Source: Trachythela sp. YZ-2020 (lineage: Eukaryota > Cnidaria > Anthozoa > Malacalcyonacea > Clavulariidae). From it: a stretch of 64,000 nucleotides of DNA. Shown piece after piece: positions 33,691 through 46,347 of this stretch (the stretch's first letter is position 1; each line of letters opens with the position of its first letter). The stretch is taken from contig JADLSH010000193.1 of assembly GCA_016169945.1 (NCBI GenBank), positions 2,666,001 through 2,730,000 of the forward strand, in the 5' to 3' direction. Position numbers and translations under genes: made by a program. Below the pieces are notes generated by a model. That model had not been told where the DNA came from. It was given only the letters and a program-made list of their open reading frames with translations, and searched no databases.

Positions 33691-33941
33691 CAATCCTTCA
33701 CAAAAATTATGAGACCACCTATATTAAACTATAATTTTGCCTCCTTCCCCTACAGAACAATGTTGGTTGTGGTGAGCATGACATTTTGTTGTATAGTAGG
33801 TCTTCTAGCTATCAACATTGCTTGTAGGGGGGGAGGGGGAGCTTGTAGGGGGGGCGGGGGACTAAGACCATCAACTAATGCCATGAACTTGCTAATTTTA
33901 TACATTTTTATACAAGTCTCAATATATTTTGTGAAGGATTG
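33691..33941. repeat. R2
   Basis: Internal copy of R; G-tract G7-A-G5 ... G7-C-G5, with CTCCTTCCCC in place of the longer C/T stretch of R1. Confidence 0.8.
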
Positions 33942-34547
33942 TCTTCAAAATTGAAAGACTTTGCATTGTACACCATTGTAGATCCCTTACAGAAAATTTT
34001 GTATAATGCACATGATGATGGAGCACCTTAACTTTAAGATTAAAATAGGTTTCGCTACTTGATTTAGAACATTTTTTTGTTAAGTGGGTGGGGTTTTTAG
34101 GGGCGTAACCTGAAGGCGTAACCTGAACGCCCATATAAAAATGACCTCAAACGCAAGTATAGCTCGAGAAGTAATCTCGATATAAGACATACATCATGTT
34201 TTATTATGTGACTGTATACCTACGGGAAGGGTAAAATTAATAAAGTACATGCAAGTGCGACAATAAAGAGGTCCCCGGGGCTTGGTTGGGGAGATGATTT
34301 TATAAGCGGAAAAGTAATTAAGAAAGGGGAAGTTTGAAGGTCTAGGGGAAATAAGGTATTGATCCTCAGAGACTTCAAATCTTTGCATATTTTGTATTTC
34401 TAACAATGTAGTAGACACATGACAAGTAAAAATGCGCAATTTCCAATGCCATATACATGTTTAGTCTACAAAATTGATTGATTTATTCACAAAACCCAAA
34501 ATAAAAACTTAGGAATTTTTAAATGATACTTCAGATAATTTAAGGAA

Positions 34548-35657
34548 ATGGAGCCAGTAATCAAACGTGAACGAGTTCCATATGTTGCTTCCATTCATTG
34601 GCGCTACCTTCATCAAGATGGAAAGAAAACGTGGAAAGAAATAGCTAATATGAAGGATTATAAAAAGTACTCCAAGGCTACTATTTGCAGGCATATGAGA
34701 CGAAAAATCGACGACTCTGTTATAGACAAAAGAAAGAACAACAAAGGCCGCCCTCAAAAGCTAACAGACCGGGACAAGCGCAATATATTGCGACAAGTTG
34801 AGATACTACGCAGAGACTACGGGTATTTTACAACCAAGCGACTCAAGGTTTTTGCCGGCGTATCCGCTGATGTTTCAGATGAAACAGTTAGACGAGTCCT
34901 CAGAGCAAATGGGTTTAAATACACACATTCGCGTAAAAAGGGGGTGCTTAGCAGAAGAGATCTACAAATTCGGTTAATGTTTGCCAAGCAAGTTCGTAAG
35001 ACATTGAATCCTAGTGTGTGGACAAAAGGTGTATCATTTTATTTAGACGGCGTTGGCTTTACGCACAAATATAATCCTCACGATCAGTCGTTGGCCCCAA
35101 GAACCATGGCTTGGAGGAAGCCCTCCGATGGTCTTAGCTATAAACAAACGGCTAAAGGCTCGCACGAAGGCAGTGGTGGACGAACAGCCCATTTTATCGT
35201 TGCTATAGCATACAATAAGGGCGTTATTCTTGCAGAACAATACGAAGGCCACTTGAATGGTCAGAAATTCGCCGATTTTGTGCGCGAACAATTTCCAACA
35301 CTTTTCGAAAATAGCTGTAACATTAAAGGTAAGCTATTTTTGCAAGATGGCGATCCAAGCCAAAACAGCCGAAAAGCACAAGAAGCAATTGCTGCAGTTG
35401 GTGCAAGAAAGTTTAGTATCCCTGCTCGCAGTCCAGACCTAAATCCCATTGAAAACATTTTCCACAATGTTAAGAGGCAATTGCAAGATGATGCACTGAG
35501 CAAACGAATCACGAAAGAGACATATACGCAATTTTGTGCTCGGGTTAAAGCAACTTTGTTGAACTATTCGCCAGAAATTATTGATCGAACAATTACATCC
35601 ATGGGCCGACGCATTGATATGGTCATCAAGTCAAAAGGACAACGCATTAAATATTAA
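34548..35657 (+). CDS. Unit 2 Tc1/IS630-type DDE transposase, intact
   Basis: 369 residues, the only unbroken transposase of the six. Residues about 20-60 form a helix-turn-helix (KTWKEIANMK, KATICRHMRRKI). A GRPQKLT linker follows, then a second helical domain (residues 70-130). The catalytic domain has the first Asp at about 167 (YLDGVGF), the second at about 267 (FLQDGDP) and Glu at about 302 (PDLNPIENIF), a DD34E spacing typical of the IS630-Tc1-mariner superfamily. The protein would bind element ends and cut and rejoin DNA in the nucleus. Its partner in every unit is a convergent HUH-Rep gene, with the iteron palindrome beginning about 155 bp beyond the stop. The ATG at 34548 follows stop-rich leader sequence. 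Whether it acts at R ends is inferred. Confidence 0.88.
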   Translation: MEPVIKRERVPYVASIHWRYLHQDGKKTWKEIANMKDYKKYSKATICRHMRRKIDDSVIDKRKNNKGRPQKLTDRDKRNILRQVEILRRDYGYFTTKRLKVFAGVSADVSDETVRRVLRANGFKYTHSRKKGVLSRRDLQIRLMFAKQVRKTLNPSVWTKGVSFYLDGVGFTHKYNPHDQSLAPRTMAWRKPSDGLSYKQTAKGSHEGSGGRTAHFIVAIAYNKGVILAEQYEGHLNGQKFADFVREQFPTLFENSCNIKGKLFLQDGDPSQNSRKAQEAIAAVGARKFSIPARSPDLNPIENIFHNVKRQLQDDALSKRITKETYTQFCARVKATLLNYSPEIIDRTITSMGRRIDMVIKSKGQRIKY

Positions 35658-35810
35658 AAATTAATCAGCACCGTAATGCTATATTTTCCTAAAGTTGCTA
35701 ATCTCCTCCAAATGCCACTATTATAATCAGTGTTAAAGTAACTGTAACGTATCTAAACTTAATTGAATTATAAAGTTCGTGCATATTATGTAATAAACAC
35801 TGTCCAACCA

Positions 35811-36034
35811 ACGAGTTACCGACGAGTTACCAACGAGTTACCAACGAGTTACCGTTAAGATTAATATGAATTTCACTACATTCTAACGAGTTACCACGAG
35901 TTACCACGAAAATAAAAAAAAAATGATTCTTATTATTTTTGTATATCAGTGGTAACTCGTGGTAACTCGTTATAGTCTAGTAAAAATCATATTGCTCTCA
36001 ACGGTGACTCGTTGGTAACTCGTCGGTAACTCGT
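35811..36034. repeat. Unit 2 iteron palindrome, candidate origin
   Basis: Same order of CGAGTTACC iterons and central inverted repeat as unit 1, with no change in iteron number seen. Confidence 0.7.
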
Positions 36035-36150
36035 CAATAATAAGTATTGCTTTTATATAGTCAAACACAACCCTTTAATGTCGCATTTAAATTTGGTCCT
36101 TTGCAAGCCAAAACTATTGTACAGTAATAACGCTGTTCTAAATGTTGATT

Positions 36151-37504
36151 TCACTTCTCCCCCATTAGCACAAGCCTAGCAAAACAACTGGCACATGGCT
36201 CCGCCTTCTTTTGATCTTTCTCTTCGAATGCATGTTTGAATCGGATCATTCTCCAGCGACTGTTCATCATCTCTGTCTCACGCTCGTCTTCCACGCTGTA
36301 AGGGCCTTTGTACACAATGGGTGCTTTTGATGTTGCAAAAATTGGCACATCAGAAGATATCACAACATCAGTGGCGAAATGATTTTTGGAGCTGGTAGCT
36401 TGACCGTCTCCCCTTCAAGAAGGAGAAGGAGATCTTTCCATGTTATGACTTCTCTGGAGAAGCGAAAGTCTTGCAAGAGAATCACATCTGCCTTGTCGGC
36501 GCCAACCCAAGCGTACTTGTCATTTGCAGGGTTGTCAAACAATCTGTCGCCAAAGATGCACTTTAGGGTTTCAACATAAACGTTTTGGCGCAGTTGGTTT
36601 GGCCATGGATCATCATATTTCTGAACTTACCCCGACCTTGAGCAAGAAGTTGAAATATATACGAGGCAAAAACAGCTACTTCTATTCCATTCAGCGACAG
36701 TACTTCTGTGGCACACTCAAGCCATCTACCGTTGCACCCATCAACGCAGGCATCTGCCGCTGCAATCCTTACTTTTCCAATTCTTGTGATTTCGTCTCGC
36801 TGTATTTCAGATGATGCTTGCTTCAACATCCAGGACTTCCCAATAAGCTCGTCAATGGATTTCTGCGTTCGGGAAAATAAGAAGTTGGCCAAATCGCTTT
36901 CGCCCTCCTGCTTTCTGGCATCAGCCTTGGCAAATAACTGTGCTACAGTGGTGATGTTTTTAGCAACGATGAAATCAGCAACTTCAAGGTTGCTGAGACG
37001 TCTTATTCGTTTGTTTCCTTCACGGGCTGCCGACTCCGCATTGGCATTTGTTGCTGACTTTCGTTTTCTACCAGCTTCCCGAAGAGCCGCAGTTGAAGCT
37101 TTAGTGCGTGGAGATCCTACTTGGGAAAGGTCAGGATGATTTTTACTGTGAGCAACATCCTCATCAGCTTTGCAGACATAACGGTACGCATAAATATACT
37201 GATCATGGTCTGAGAAGTTAACCACAATGCCATACTTCTTCATGATAGCATTCTTAACGTGTGACCACTTTTTAACATCCGTCAGCTTCAAGCAACAGTG
37301 ATAATGGAAGCCATTTTCTTCATGGGCCTCCTTACAACAGGCCCAGTGTAATACCTTTGCTTTGCTATTTCCTGCATTGAACTCGTTTTCAAGCATATTA
37401 CCAAAACTTTCTCTCGTTGGGAACCTATGCATATCAGCCTGCGAGTAGGTTATAAGATACTGGCGTCTTCCTGAACGTGGGTTTTGTAACTGTCTTTCGG
37501 ACAT
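36151..37504 (-). pseudogene. Unit 2 Rep/helicase, frameshifted late
   Basis: The N-terminal 313 residues are open, covering the HUH nuclease, the linker and Walker A (GQTNCAKT). A lost G near 36566 shifts the frame just after Walker A, and a T-run difference near 36389 shifts it again before motif C. The C-terminal part resumes at 36363-36151. Confidence 0.8.
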
Positions 37505-38123
37505 TGTAAATATGATTGGCTTTAGATCAGTGTGTTATGCTTTATGGACTGCCTCATAGAAAAATAATTTTAAAAACGCGCGCTAAATTCTGGCGTGCCC
37601 AATACTTTATGTAAATACGGTAAGCAGTTATCAAAAGAATAAATTTGCATAAATTAATAACAACAACAAAACACATCAGATTATCGGAAGATTTACAGCA
37701 CAATTAGTTTTGTTTTTAATCTTATAGAATTCTTCGCGTTGATCTTCCTGCGACAAAGTAGAGTATTGCTAGTGGTAAGTACGTCGTTTTCTGTGTTTGA
37801 CAATTGTTAATGATTTCGTTGTTTCAAAGCTTTGGTTTAAGTAATTTCATTCAAATTGCAGATGCTATTATTAAGCTCTTTCATTCACAAGCATAAGTTG
37901 TTTCATGTCATTATTTGAAAATCTCCGTATAGAAATCATTAACATTTTAGTGATGTAGCGTGAGACCAACCCCTTCCTGACCCCACCCCACACTGCCACC
38001 CACAACCATATTTGCTTATTGTTTATACTTCCATGTGCATTAATGAGGTGAAATATCATAAACATGTAAAATAACCAAACAAAACAGAGTACAAACCCTT
38101 CATAATTTTTTTAAATTTTCAGA
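37505..38123. promoter_or_regulatory. Unit 2 Rep upstream region
   Basis: Equivalent to 33072-33690, including the GTAAGT and TTGCAG splice-like pair. Confidence 0.3.
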
Positions 38124-38377
38124 CAATCCTTCACAAAAATTATGAGACCACCTATATTAAACTATAATTTTGCCTCCCCTTCCCCCTACAGAACAATGTT
38201 GGTTGTGGTGAGCTTGAAATTTTGTTGTATAGTAGGTCTTCTAGCTATCAACATTGCTTGTAGGGGGGGAGGGGGAGCTTGTAGGGGGGGCGGGGGACTA
38301 AGACCATCAACTAATGCCATGAACTTGCTAATTTTATACATTTTTATACAAGTCTCAATATATTTTGTGAAGGATTG
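38124..38377. repeat. R3
   Basis: Internal copy of R, with the same G-tract as R1. Confidence 0.8.
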
Positions 38378-38980
38378 TCTTCAAAATTGAAAGACTTTGC
38401 ATTGTACACCATTGTAGATCCCTTACAGAAAATTTTGTATAATGCACATGATGATGGAGCACCTTAACTTTAAGATTAAAATAGGTTTCGCTACTTGATT
38501 TAGAACATTTTTTGTTAAGTGGGTGGGGTTTTTAGGGGCGTAACCTGAAGGCGTAACCTGAACGCCCATATAAAAATGACCTCAAACGCAAGTATAGCTC
38601 GAGAAGTAATCTCGATATAAGACATACATCATGTTTTATTATGTGACTGTATACCTACGGGAAGGGTAAAATTAATAAAGTACATGCAAGTGCGACAATA
38701 AAGAGGTCCCGGGCTTGGTTGGGGAGATGATTTTATAAGCGGAAAAGTAATTAAGAAAGGGGAAGTTTGAAGGTCTAGGGGAAATAAGGTATTGATCCTC
38801 AGAGACTTCAAATCTTTGCATATTTTGTATTTCTAACAATGTAGTAGACACATGACAAGTAAAAATGCGCAATTTCCAATGCCATATACATGTTTAGTCT
38901 ACAAAATTGATTGATTTATTCACAAAACCCAAAATAAAAACTTAGGAATTTTTAAATGATACTTCAGATAATTTAAGGAA

Positions 38981-40084
38981 ATGGAGCCAGTAATCAAACG
39001 TGAACGAGTTCCATATGTTGCTTCCATTCATTGGCGCTACCTTCATCAAGATGGAAAGAAAACGTGGAAAGAAATAGCTAATATGAAGGATTATAAAAAG
39101 TACTCCAAGGCTACTATTTGCAGGCATATGAGACGAAAAATCGACGACTCTGTTATAGACAAAAGAAAGAACAACAAAGGCCGCCCTCAAAAGCTAACAG
39201 ACCGGGACAAGCGCAATATATTGCGACAAGTTGAGATACTACGCAGAGACTACGGGTATTTTACAACCAAGCGACTCAAGGTTTTTGCCGGCGTATCCGC
39301 TGATGTTTCAGATGAAACAGTTAGACGAGTCCTCAGAGCAAATGGGTTTAAATACACACATTCGCGTAAAAGGGTGCTTAGCAGAAGAGATCTACAAATT
39401 CGGTTAATGTTTGCCAAGCAAGTTCGTAAGACATTGAATCCTAGTGTGTGGACAAAAGGTGTATCATTTTATTTAGACGGCGTTGGCTTTACGCACAAAT
39501 ATAATCCTCACGATCAGTCGTTGGCCCCAAGAACCATGGCTTGGAGGAAGCCCTCCGATGGTCTTAGCTATAAACAAACGGCTAAAGGCTCGCACGAAGG
39601 CAGTGGTGGACGAACAGCCCATTTATCGTTGCTATAGCATACAATAAGGGCGTTATTCTTGCAGAACAATACGAAGGCCACTTGAATGGTCAGAAATTCG
39701 CCGATTTTGTGCGCGAACAATTTCCAACACTTTTCGAAAATAGCTGTAACATTAAAGGTAAGCTATTTTTGCAAGATAACGATCAAGCCAAAACAGCCGA
39801 AAAGCACAAGAAGCAATTGCTGCAGTTGGTGCAAGAAAGTTTAGTATCCCTGCTCGCAGTCAGACCTAAATCCCATTGAAAACATTTTCCACAATGTTAA
39901 GAGGCAATTGCAAGATGATGCACTGAGCAAACGAATCACGAAAGAGACATATACGCAATTTTGTGCTCGGGTTAAAGCAACTTTGTTGAACTATTCGCCA
40001 GAAATTATTGATCGAACAATTACATCCATGGGCCGACGCATTGATATGGTCATCAAGTCAAAAGGACAACGCATTAAATATTAA
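38981..40084 (+). pseudogene. Unit 3 transposase, frameshifted
   Basis: Open for 218 residues including the DNA-binding half and first catalytic Asp. A T is lost near 39622. A C is lost near 39783, right after the second Asp block, where the codon after Asp also changes from GGC to AAC. Another C is lost near 39860. SRKRVLS replaces SRKKGVLS, a one-codon deletion shared with units 4-6. Confidence 0.8.
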
Positions 40085-40236
40085 AATTAATCAGCACCGT
40101 AATGCTATATTTTCCTAAAGTTGCTAATCTCCTCCAAATGCCACTATTATAATCAGTGTTAAAGTAACTGTAACGTATCTAAACTTAATTGAATTATAAA
40201 GTTCGTGCATATTATGTAATAAACACTGTCCAACCA

Positions 40237-40458
40237 ACGAGTTACCGACGAGTTACCAACGAGTTACCAACGAGTTACCGTTAAGATTAATATGAATTTC
40301 ACTACATTCTAACGAGTTACCACGAGTTACCACGAAAATAAAAAAATGATTCTTATTATTTTTGTATATCAGTGGTAACTCGTGGTAACTCGATATAATC
40401 TAGTAAAAATCATATTGCTCTCAACAGTGACTCGTTATTAACTCGTCGGTAACTCGTC
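40237..40458. repeat. Unit 3 iteron palindrome, candidate origin, with mutated iterons
   Basis: One right-hand iteron reads TTATTAACTCG instead of TTGGTAACTCG, and the inner right arm ends ACTCGATATAATC instead of ACTCGTTATAGTC, shortening the perfect stem. Confidence 0.7.
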
Positions 40459-40573
40459 AATAATAAATATTGCTTTTATATAGTCAAACACAACCCTTTA
40501 ATGTCGCATTTAAATTTGGTCCTTTGCAAGCCAAAACTATTGTACAGTAATAACGCTGTTCTAAATGTTGATT

Positions 40574-41926
40574 TCACTTCTCCCCCATTAGCACAAGCCT
40601 AGCAAAACAACTGGCACATGGCTCCGCCTTCTTTTGATCTTTCTCTTCGAATGCATGTTTGAATCGGATCATTCTCCAGCGACTGTTCATCATCTCTGTC
40701 TCACGCTCGTCTTCCACGCTGTAAGGGCCTTTGTACACAATGGGTGCTTTTGATGTTGCAAAATTGGCACATCAGAAGATATCACAACATCAGTGGCGAA
40801 ATGATTTTTTGGAGCTGGTAGCTTGACCGTCTCCCCTTCAAGAAGGAGAAGGAGATCTTTCCATGTTATGACTTCTCTGGAGAAGCGAAAGTCTTGCAAG
40901 AGAATCACATCTGCCTTGTCGGCGCCAACCCAAGCGTACTTGTCATTTGCAGGGTTGTCAAACAATCTGTCGCCAAAGATGCACTTTAGGGGTTTCAACA
41001 TAAACGTTTTGGCGCAGTTGGTTTGGCCATGGATCATCATATTTCTGAACTTACCCCGACCTTGAGCAAGAAGTTGAAATATATACGAGGCAAAAACAGC
41101 TACTTCTATTCCATTCAGCGACAGTACTTCTGTGGCACACTCAAGCCATCTACCGTTGCACCCATCAACGCAGGCATCTGCCGCTGCAATCCTTACTTTT
41201 CCAATTCTTGTGATTTCGTCTCGCTGTATTTCAGATGATGCTTGCTTCAACATCAGGACTTCCCAATAAGCTCGTCAATGGATTTCTGCGTTCGGGAAAA
41301 TAAGAAGTTGGCCAAATCGCTTTCGCCCTCCTGCTTTCTGGCATCAGCCTTGGCAAATAACTGTGCTACAGTGGTGATGTTTTTAGCAACGATGAAATCA
41401 GCAACTTCAAGGTTGCTGAGACGTCTTATTCGTTTGTTTCCTTCACGGGCTGCCGACTCCGCATTGGCATTTGTTGCTGACTTTCGTTTTCTACCAGCTT
41501 CCCGAAGAGCCGCAGTTGAAGCTTTAGTGCGTGGAGATCCTACTTGGGAAAGGTCAGGATGATTTTTACTGTGAGCAACATCCTCATCAGCTTTGCAGAC
41601 ATAACGGTACGCATAAATATACTGATCATGGTCTGAGAAGTTAACCACAATGCCATACTTCTTCATGATAGCATTCTTAACGTGTGACCACTTTTAACAT
41701 CCGTCAGCTTCAAGCAACAGTGATAATGGAAGCCATTTTCTTCATGGGCCTCCTTACAACAGGCCCAGTGTAATACCTTTGCTTTGCTATTTCCTGCATT
41801 GAACTCGTTTTCAAGCATATTACCAAAACTTTCTCTCGTTGGGAACCTATGCATATCAGCCTGCGAGTAGGTTATAAGATACTGGCGTCTTCCTGAACGT
41901 GGGTTTTGTAACTGTCTTTCGGACAT
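40574..41926 (-). pseudogene. Unit 3 Rep/helicase, frameshifted
   Basis: Single-base losses near 41694 (T run), 41253 (CC to C) and 40762 (A run) split it into three frames. The helicase block 41253-40690 retains Walker A and B. Confidence 0.8.
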
Positions 41927-42545
41927 TGTAAATATTATTGGCTTTAGATCAGTGTGTTATGCTTTATGGACTGCCTCATAGAAAAATAATTTTAAAAACG
42001 CGCGCTAAATTCTGGCGTGCCCAATACTTTATGTAAATACGGTAAGCAGTTATCAAAAGAATAAATTTGCATAAATTAATAACAACAACAAAACACATCA
42101 GATTATCGGAAGATTTACAGCACAATTAGTTTTGTTTTTAATCTTATAGAATTCTTCGCGTTGATCTTCCTGCGACAAAGTAGAGTATTGCTAGTGGTAA
42201 GTACGTCGTTTTCTGTGTTTGACAATTGTTAATGATTTCGTTGTTTCAAAGCTTTGGTTTAAGTAATTTCATTCAAATTGCAGATGCTATTATTAAGCTC
42301 TTTCATTCACAAGCATAAGTTGTTTCATGTCATTATTTGAAAATCTCCGTATAGAAATCATTAACATTTTAGTGATGTAGCGTGAGACCAACCCCTTCCT
42401 GACCCCACCCCACACTGCCACCCACAACCATATTTGCTTATTGTTTATACTTCCATGTGCATTAATGAGGTGAAATATCATAAACATGTAAAATAACCAA
42501 ACAAAACAGAGTACAAACCCTTCATAATTTTTTTAAATTTTCAGA

Positions 42546-42791
42546 CAATCCTTCACAAAAATTATGAGACCACCTATATTAAACTATAATTTTGCCTCCC
42601 CTTCCCCCTACAGAACAATGTTGGTTGTGGTGAGCTTGAAATTTTGTTGTATAGTAGGTCTTCTAGCTATCAACATTGCTTGTAGGGGAGGAGCTTGTAG
42701 GGGGCGGGGGACTAAGACCATCAACTAATGCCATGAACTTGCTAATTTTATACATTTTTATACAAGTCTCAATATATTTTGTGAAGGATTG
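42546..42791. repeat. R4, shortened G-tract
   Basis: Internal copy of R with G-tract G4-A-G2-AGCTTGTA-G5-C-G5, shorter than R1-R3. Confidence 0.8.
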
Positions 42792-43394
42792 TCTTCAAAA
42801 TTGAAAGACTTTGCATTGTACACCATTGTAGATCCCTTACAGAAAATTTTGTATAATGCACATGATGATGGAGCACCTTAACTTTAAGATTAAAATAGGT
42901 TTCGCTACTTGATTTAGAACATTTTTTTGTTAAGTGGGTGGGGTTTTTAGGGGCGTAACCTGAAGGCGTAACCTGAACGCCCATATAAAAATGACCTCAA
43001 ACGCAAGTATAGCTCGAAGTAATCTCGATATAAGACATACATCATGTTTTATTATGTGACTGTATACCTACAGGAAGGGTAAAATTAATAAAGTACATGC
43101 AAGTGCGACAATAAAGAGGTCCCGGGGCTTGGTTGGGGAGATGATTTTATAAGCGGAAAAGTAATTAAGAAAGGGGAAGTTTGAAGGTCTAGGGGAAATA
43201 AGGTATTGATCCTCAGAGACTTCAAATCTTTGCATATTTTGTATTTCTAACAATGTAGTAGACACATGACAAGTAAAAATGCGCAATTTCCAATGCCATA
43301 TACATGTTTAGTCTACAAAATTGATTGATTTATTCACAAAACCCAAAATAAAAACTTAGGAATTTTTAAATGATACTTCAGATAATTTAAGGAA

Positions 43395-44497
43395 ATGGAG
43401 CCAGTAATCAAACGTGAACGAGTTCCATATGTTGCTTCCATTCATTGGCGCTACCTTCATCAAGATGGAAAGAAAACGTGGAAAGAAATAGCTAATATGA
43501 AGGATTATAAAAAGTACTCCAAGGCTACTATTTGCAGGCATATGAGACGAAAAATCGACGACTCTGTTATAGACAAAAGAAAGAACAACAAAGGCCGCCC
43601 TCAAAAGCTAACAGACCGGGACAAGCGCAATATATTGCGACAAGTTGAGATACTACGCAGAGACTACGGGTATTTTACAACCAAGCGACTCAAGGTTTTT
43701 GCCGGCGTATCCGCTGATGTTTCAGATGAAACAGTTAGACGAGTCCTCAGAGCAAATGGGTTTAAATACACACATTCGCGTAAAAGGGTGCTTAGCAGAA
43801 GAGATCTACAAATTCGGTTAATGTTTGCCAAGCAAGTTCGTAAGACATTGAATCTAGTGTGTGGACAAAGGTGTATCATTTTATTTAGACGGCGTTGGCT
43901 TTACGCACAAATATAATCCTCACGATCAGTCGTTGGCCCCAAGAACCATGGCTTGGAGGAAGCCCTCCGATGGTCTTAGCTATAAACAAACGGCTAAAGG
44001 CTCGCACGAAGGCAGTGGTGGACGAACAGCCCATTTTATCGTTGCTATAGCATACAATAAGGGCGTTATTCTTGCAGAACAATACGAAGGCCACTTGAAT
44101 GGTCAGAAATTCGCCGATTTTGTGCGCGAACAATTTCCAACACTTTTCGAAAATAGCTGTAACATTAAAGGTAAGCTATTTTTGCAAGATAACGATCAAG
44201 CCAAAACAGCCGAAAAGCACAAGAAGCAATTGCTGCAGTTGGTGCAAGAAAGTTTAGTATCCCTGCTCGCAGTCAGACCTAAATCCCATTGAAAACATTT
44301 TCCACAATGTTAAGAGGCAATTGCAAGATGATGCACTGAGCAAACGAATCACGAAAGAGACATATACGCAATTTTGTGCTCGGGTTAAAGCAACTTTGTT
44401 GAACTATTCGCCAGAAATTATTGATCGAACAATTACATCCATGGGCCGACGCATTGATATGGTCATCAAGTCAAAAGGACAACGCATTAAATATTAA
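43395..44497 (+). pseudogene. Unit 4 transposase, frameshifted
   Basis: The first 150 residues are open. A C is lost near 43855 and an A near 43869, just before the first Asp block. The same C losses as in unit 3 occur near 44196 and 44273. The GGC-to-AAC change after the second Asp is shared with units 3 and 6. Confidence 0.8.
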
Positions 44498-44650
44498 AAA
44501 TTAATCAGCACCGTAATGCTATATTTTCCTAAAGTTGCTAATCTCCTCCAAATGCCACTATTATAATCAGTGTTAAAGTAACTGTAACGTATCTAAACTT
44601 AATTGAATTATAAAGTTCGTGCATATTATGTAATAAACACTGTACATCGA

Positions 44651-44875
44651 ACGAGTTACCGACGAGTTACCAACGAGTTACCAACGAGTTACCGTTAAGA
44701 TTAATATGAATTTCACTACATTCTAACGAGTTACCACGAGTTACCACGAAAATAAAAAAAAAATGATTCTTATTATTTTTTGTATATCAGTGGTAACTCG
44801 TGGTAACTCGTTATAATCTATAAAAATCATATTGCTCTCAACAGTGACTCGTTGGTAACTCGTCGGTAACTCGTC
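44651..44875. repeat. Unit 4 iteron palindrome, candidate origin
   Basis: Iteron number is unchanged. The sequence just before the first iteron is TGTACATCGA instead of TGTCCAACCA, and the last right-hand cluster begins CAGTGACTCG as in unit 3. Confidence 0.7.
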
Positions 44876-44990
44876 AATAATAAATATTGCTTTTATATAG
44901 TCAAACACAACCCTTTAATGTCGCATTTAAATTTGGTCCTTTGCAAGCCAAAACTATTGTACAGTAATAACGCTGTTCTAAATGTTGATT

Positions 44991-46347
44991 TCACTTCTCC
45001 CCCATTAGCACAAGCCTAGCAAAACAACTGGCACATGGCTCCGCCTTCTTTTGATCTTTCTCTTCGAATGCATGTTTGAATCGGATCATTCTCCAGCGAC
45101 TGTTCATCATCTCTGTCTCACGCTCGTCTTCCACGCTGTAAGGGCCTTTGTACACAATGGGTGCTTTTGATGTTGCAAAAATTGGCACATCAGAAGATAT
45201 CCACAACATCAGTGGCGAAATGATTTTTTGGAGCTGGTAGCTTGACCGTCTCCCCTTCAAGAAGGAGAAGGAGATCTTTCCATGTTATGACTTCTCTGGA
45301 GAAGCGAAAGTCTTGCAAGAGAATCACATCTGCCTTGTCGGCGCCAACCCAAGCGTACTTGTCATTTGCAGGGTTGTCAAACAATCTGTCGCCAAAGATG
45401 CACTTTAGGGGTTTCAACATAAACGTTTTGGCGCAGTTGGTTTGGCCATGGATCATCATATTTCTGAACTTACCCCGACCTTGAGCAAGAAGTTGAAATA
45501 TATACGAGGCAAAAACAGCTACTTCTATTCCATTCAGCGACAGTACTTCTGTGGCACACTCAAGCCATCTACCGTTGCACCCATCAACGCAGGCATCTGC
45601 CGCTGCAATCCTTACTTTTCCAATTCTTGTGATTTCGTCTCGCTGTATTTCAGATGATGCTTGCTTCAACATCCAGGACTTCCCAATAAGCTCGTCAATG
45701 GATTTCTGCGTTCGGGAAAATAAGAAGTTGGCCAAATCGCTTTCGCCCTCCTGCTTTCTGGCATCAGCCTTGGCAAATAACTGTGCTACAGTGGTGATGT
45801 TTTTAGCAACGATGAAATCAGCAACTTCAAGGTTGCTGAGACGTCTTATTCGTTTGTTTCCTTCACGGGCTGCCGACTCCGCATTGGCATTTGTTGCTGA
45901 CTTTCGTTTTCTACCAGCTTCCCGAAGAGCCGCAGTTGAAGCTTTAGTGCGTGGAGATCCTACTTGGGAAAGGTCAGGATGATTTTTACTGTGAGCAACA
46001 TCCTCATCAGCTTTGCAGACATAACGGTACGCATAAATATACTGATCATGGTCTGAGAAGTTAACCACAATGCCATACTTCTTCATGATAGCATTCTTAA
46101 CGTGTGACCACTTTTTAACATCCGTCAGCTTCAAGCAACAGTGATAATGGAAGCCATTTTCTTCATGGGCCTCCTTACAACAGGCCCAGTGTAATACCTT
46201 TGCTTTGCTATTTCCTGCATTGAACTCGTTTTCAAGCATATTACCAAAACTTTCTCTCGTTGGGAACCTATGCATATCAGCCTGCGAGTAGGTTATAAGA
46301 TACTGGCGTCTTCCTGAACGTGGGTTTTGTAACTGTCTTTCGGACAT
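44991..46347 (-). pseudogene. Unit 4 HUH-Rep/SF3 helicase, best-preserved copy
   Basis: Open for 385 codons, so it shows the whole domain order. HUH motif I is YLITYSQAD (residues 16-24). Motif II is HYH (67-69). Motif III is YVCK with the catalytic Tyr at about 109. A basic, Ala-rich linker spans 130-170. The SF3 helicase has Walker A GQTNCAKT (301-308), Walker B KADVILLQDF (338-347), and motif C would follow near 383. An extra C near 45202 shifts the frame exactly there; the remaining tail is open in another frame to 44991. Proteins of this class nick an origin and drive rolling-circle replication in CRESS-DNA viruses, parvoviruses and related elements. Walker A has Ala in place of the usual second Gly in all copies. 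It is convergent with the transposase. Confidence 0.85.
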
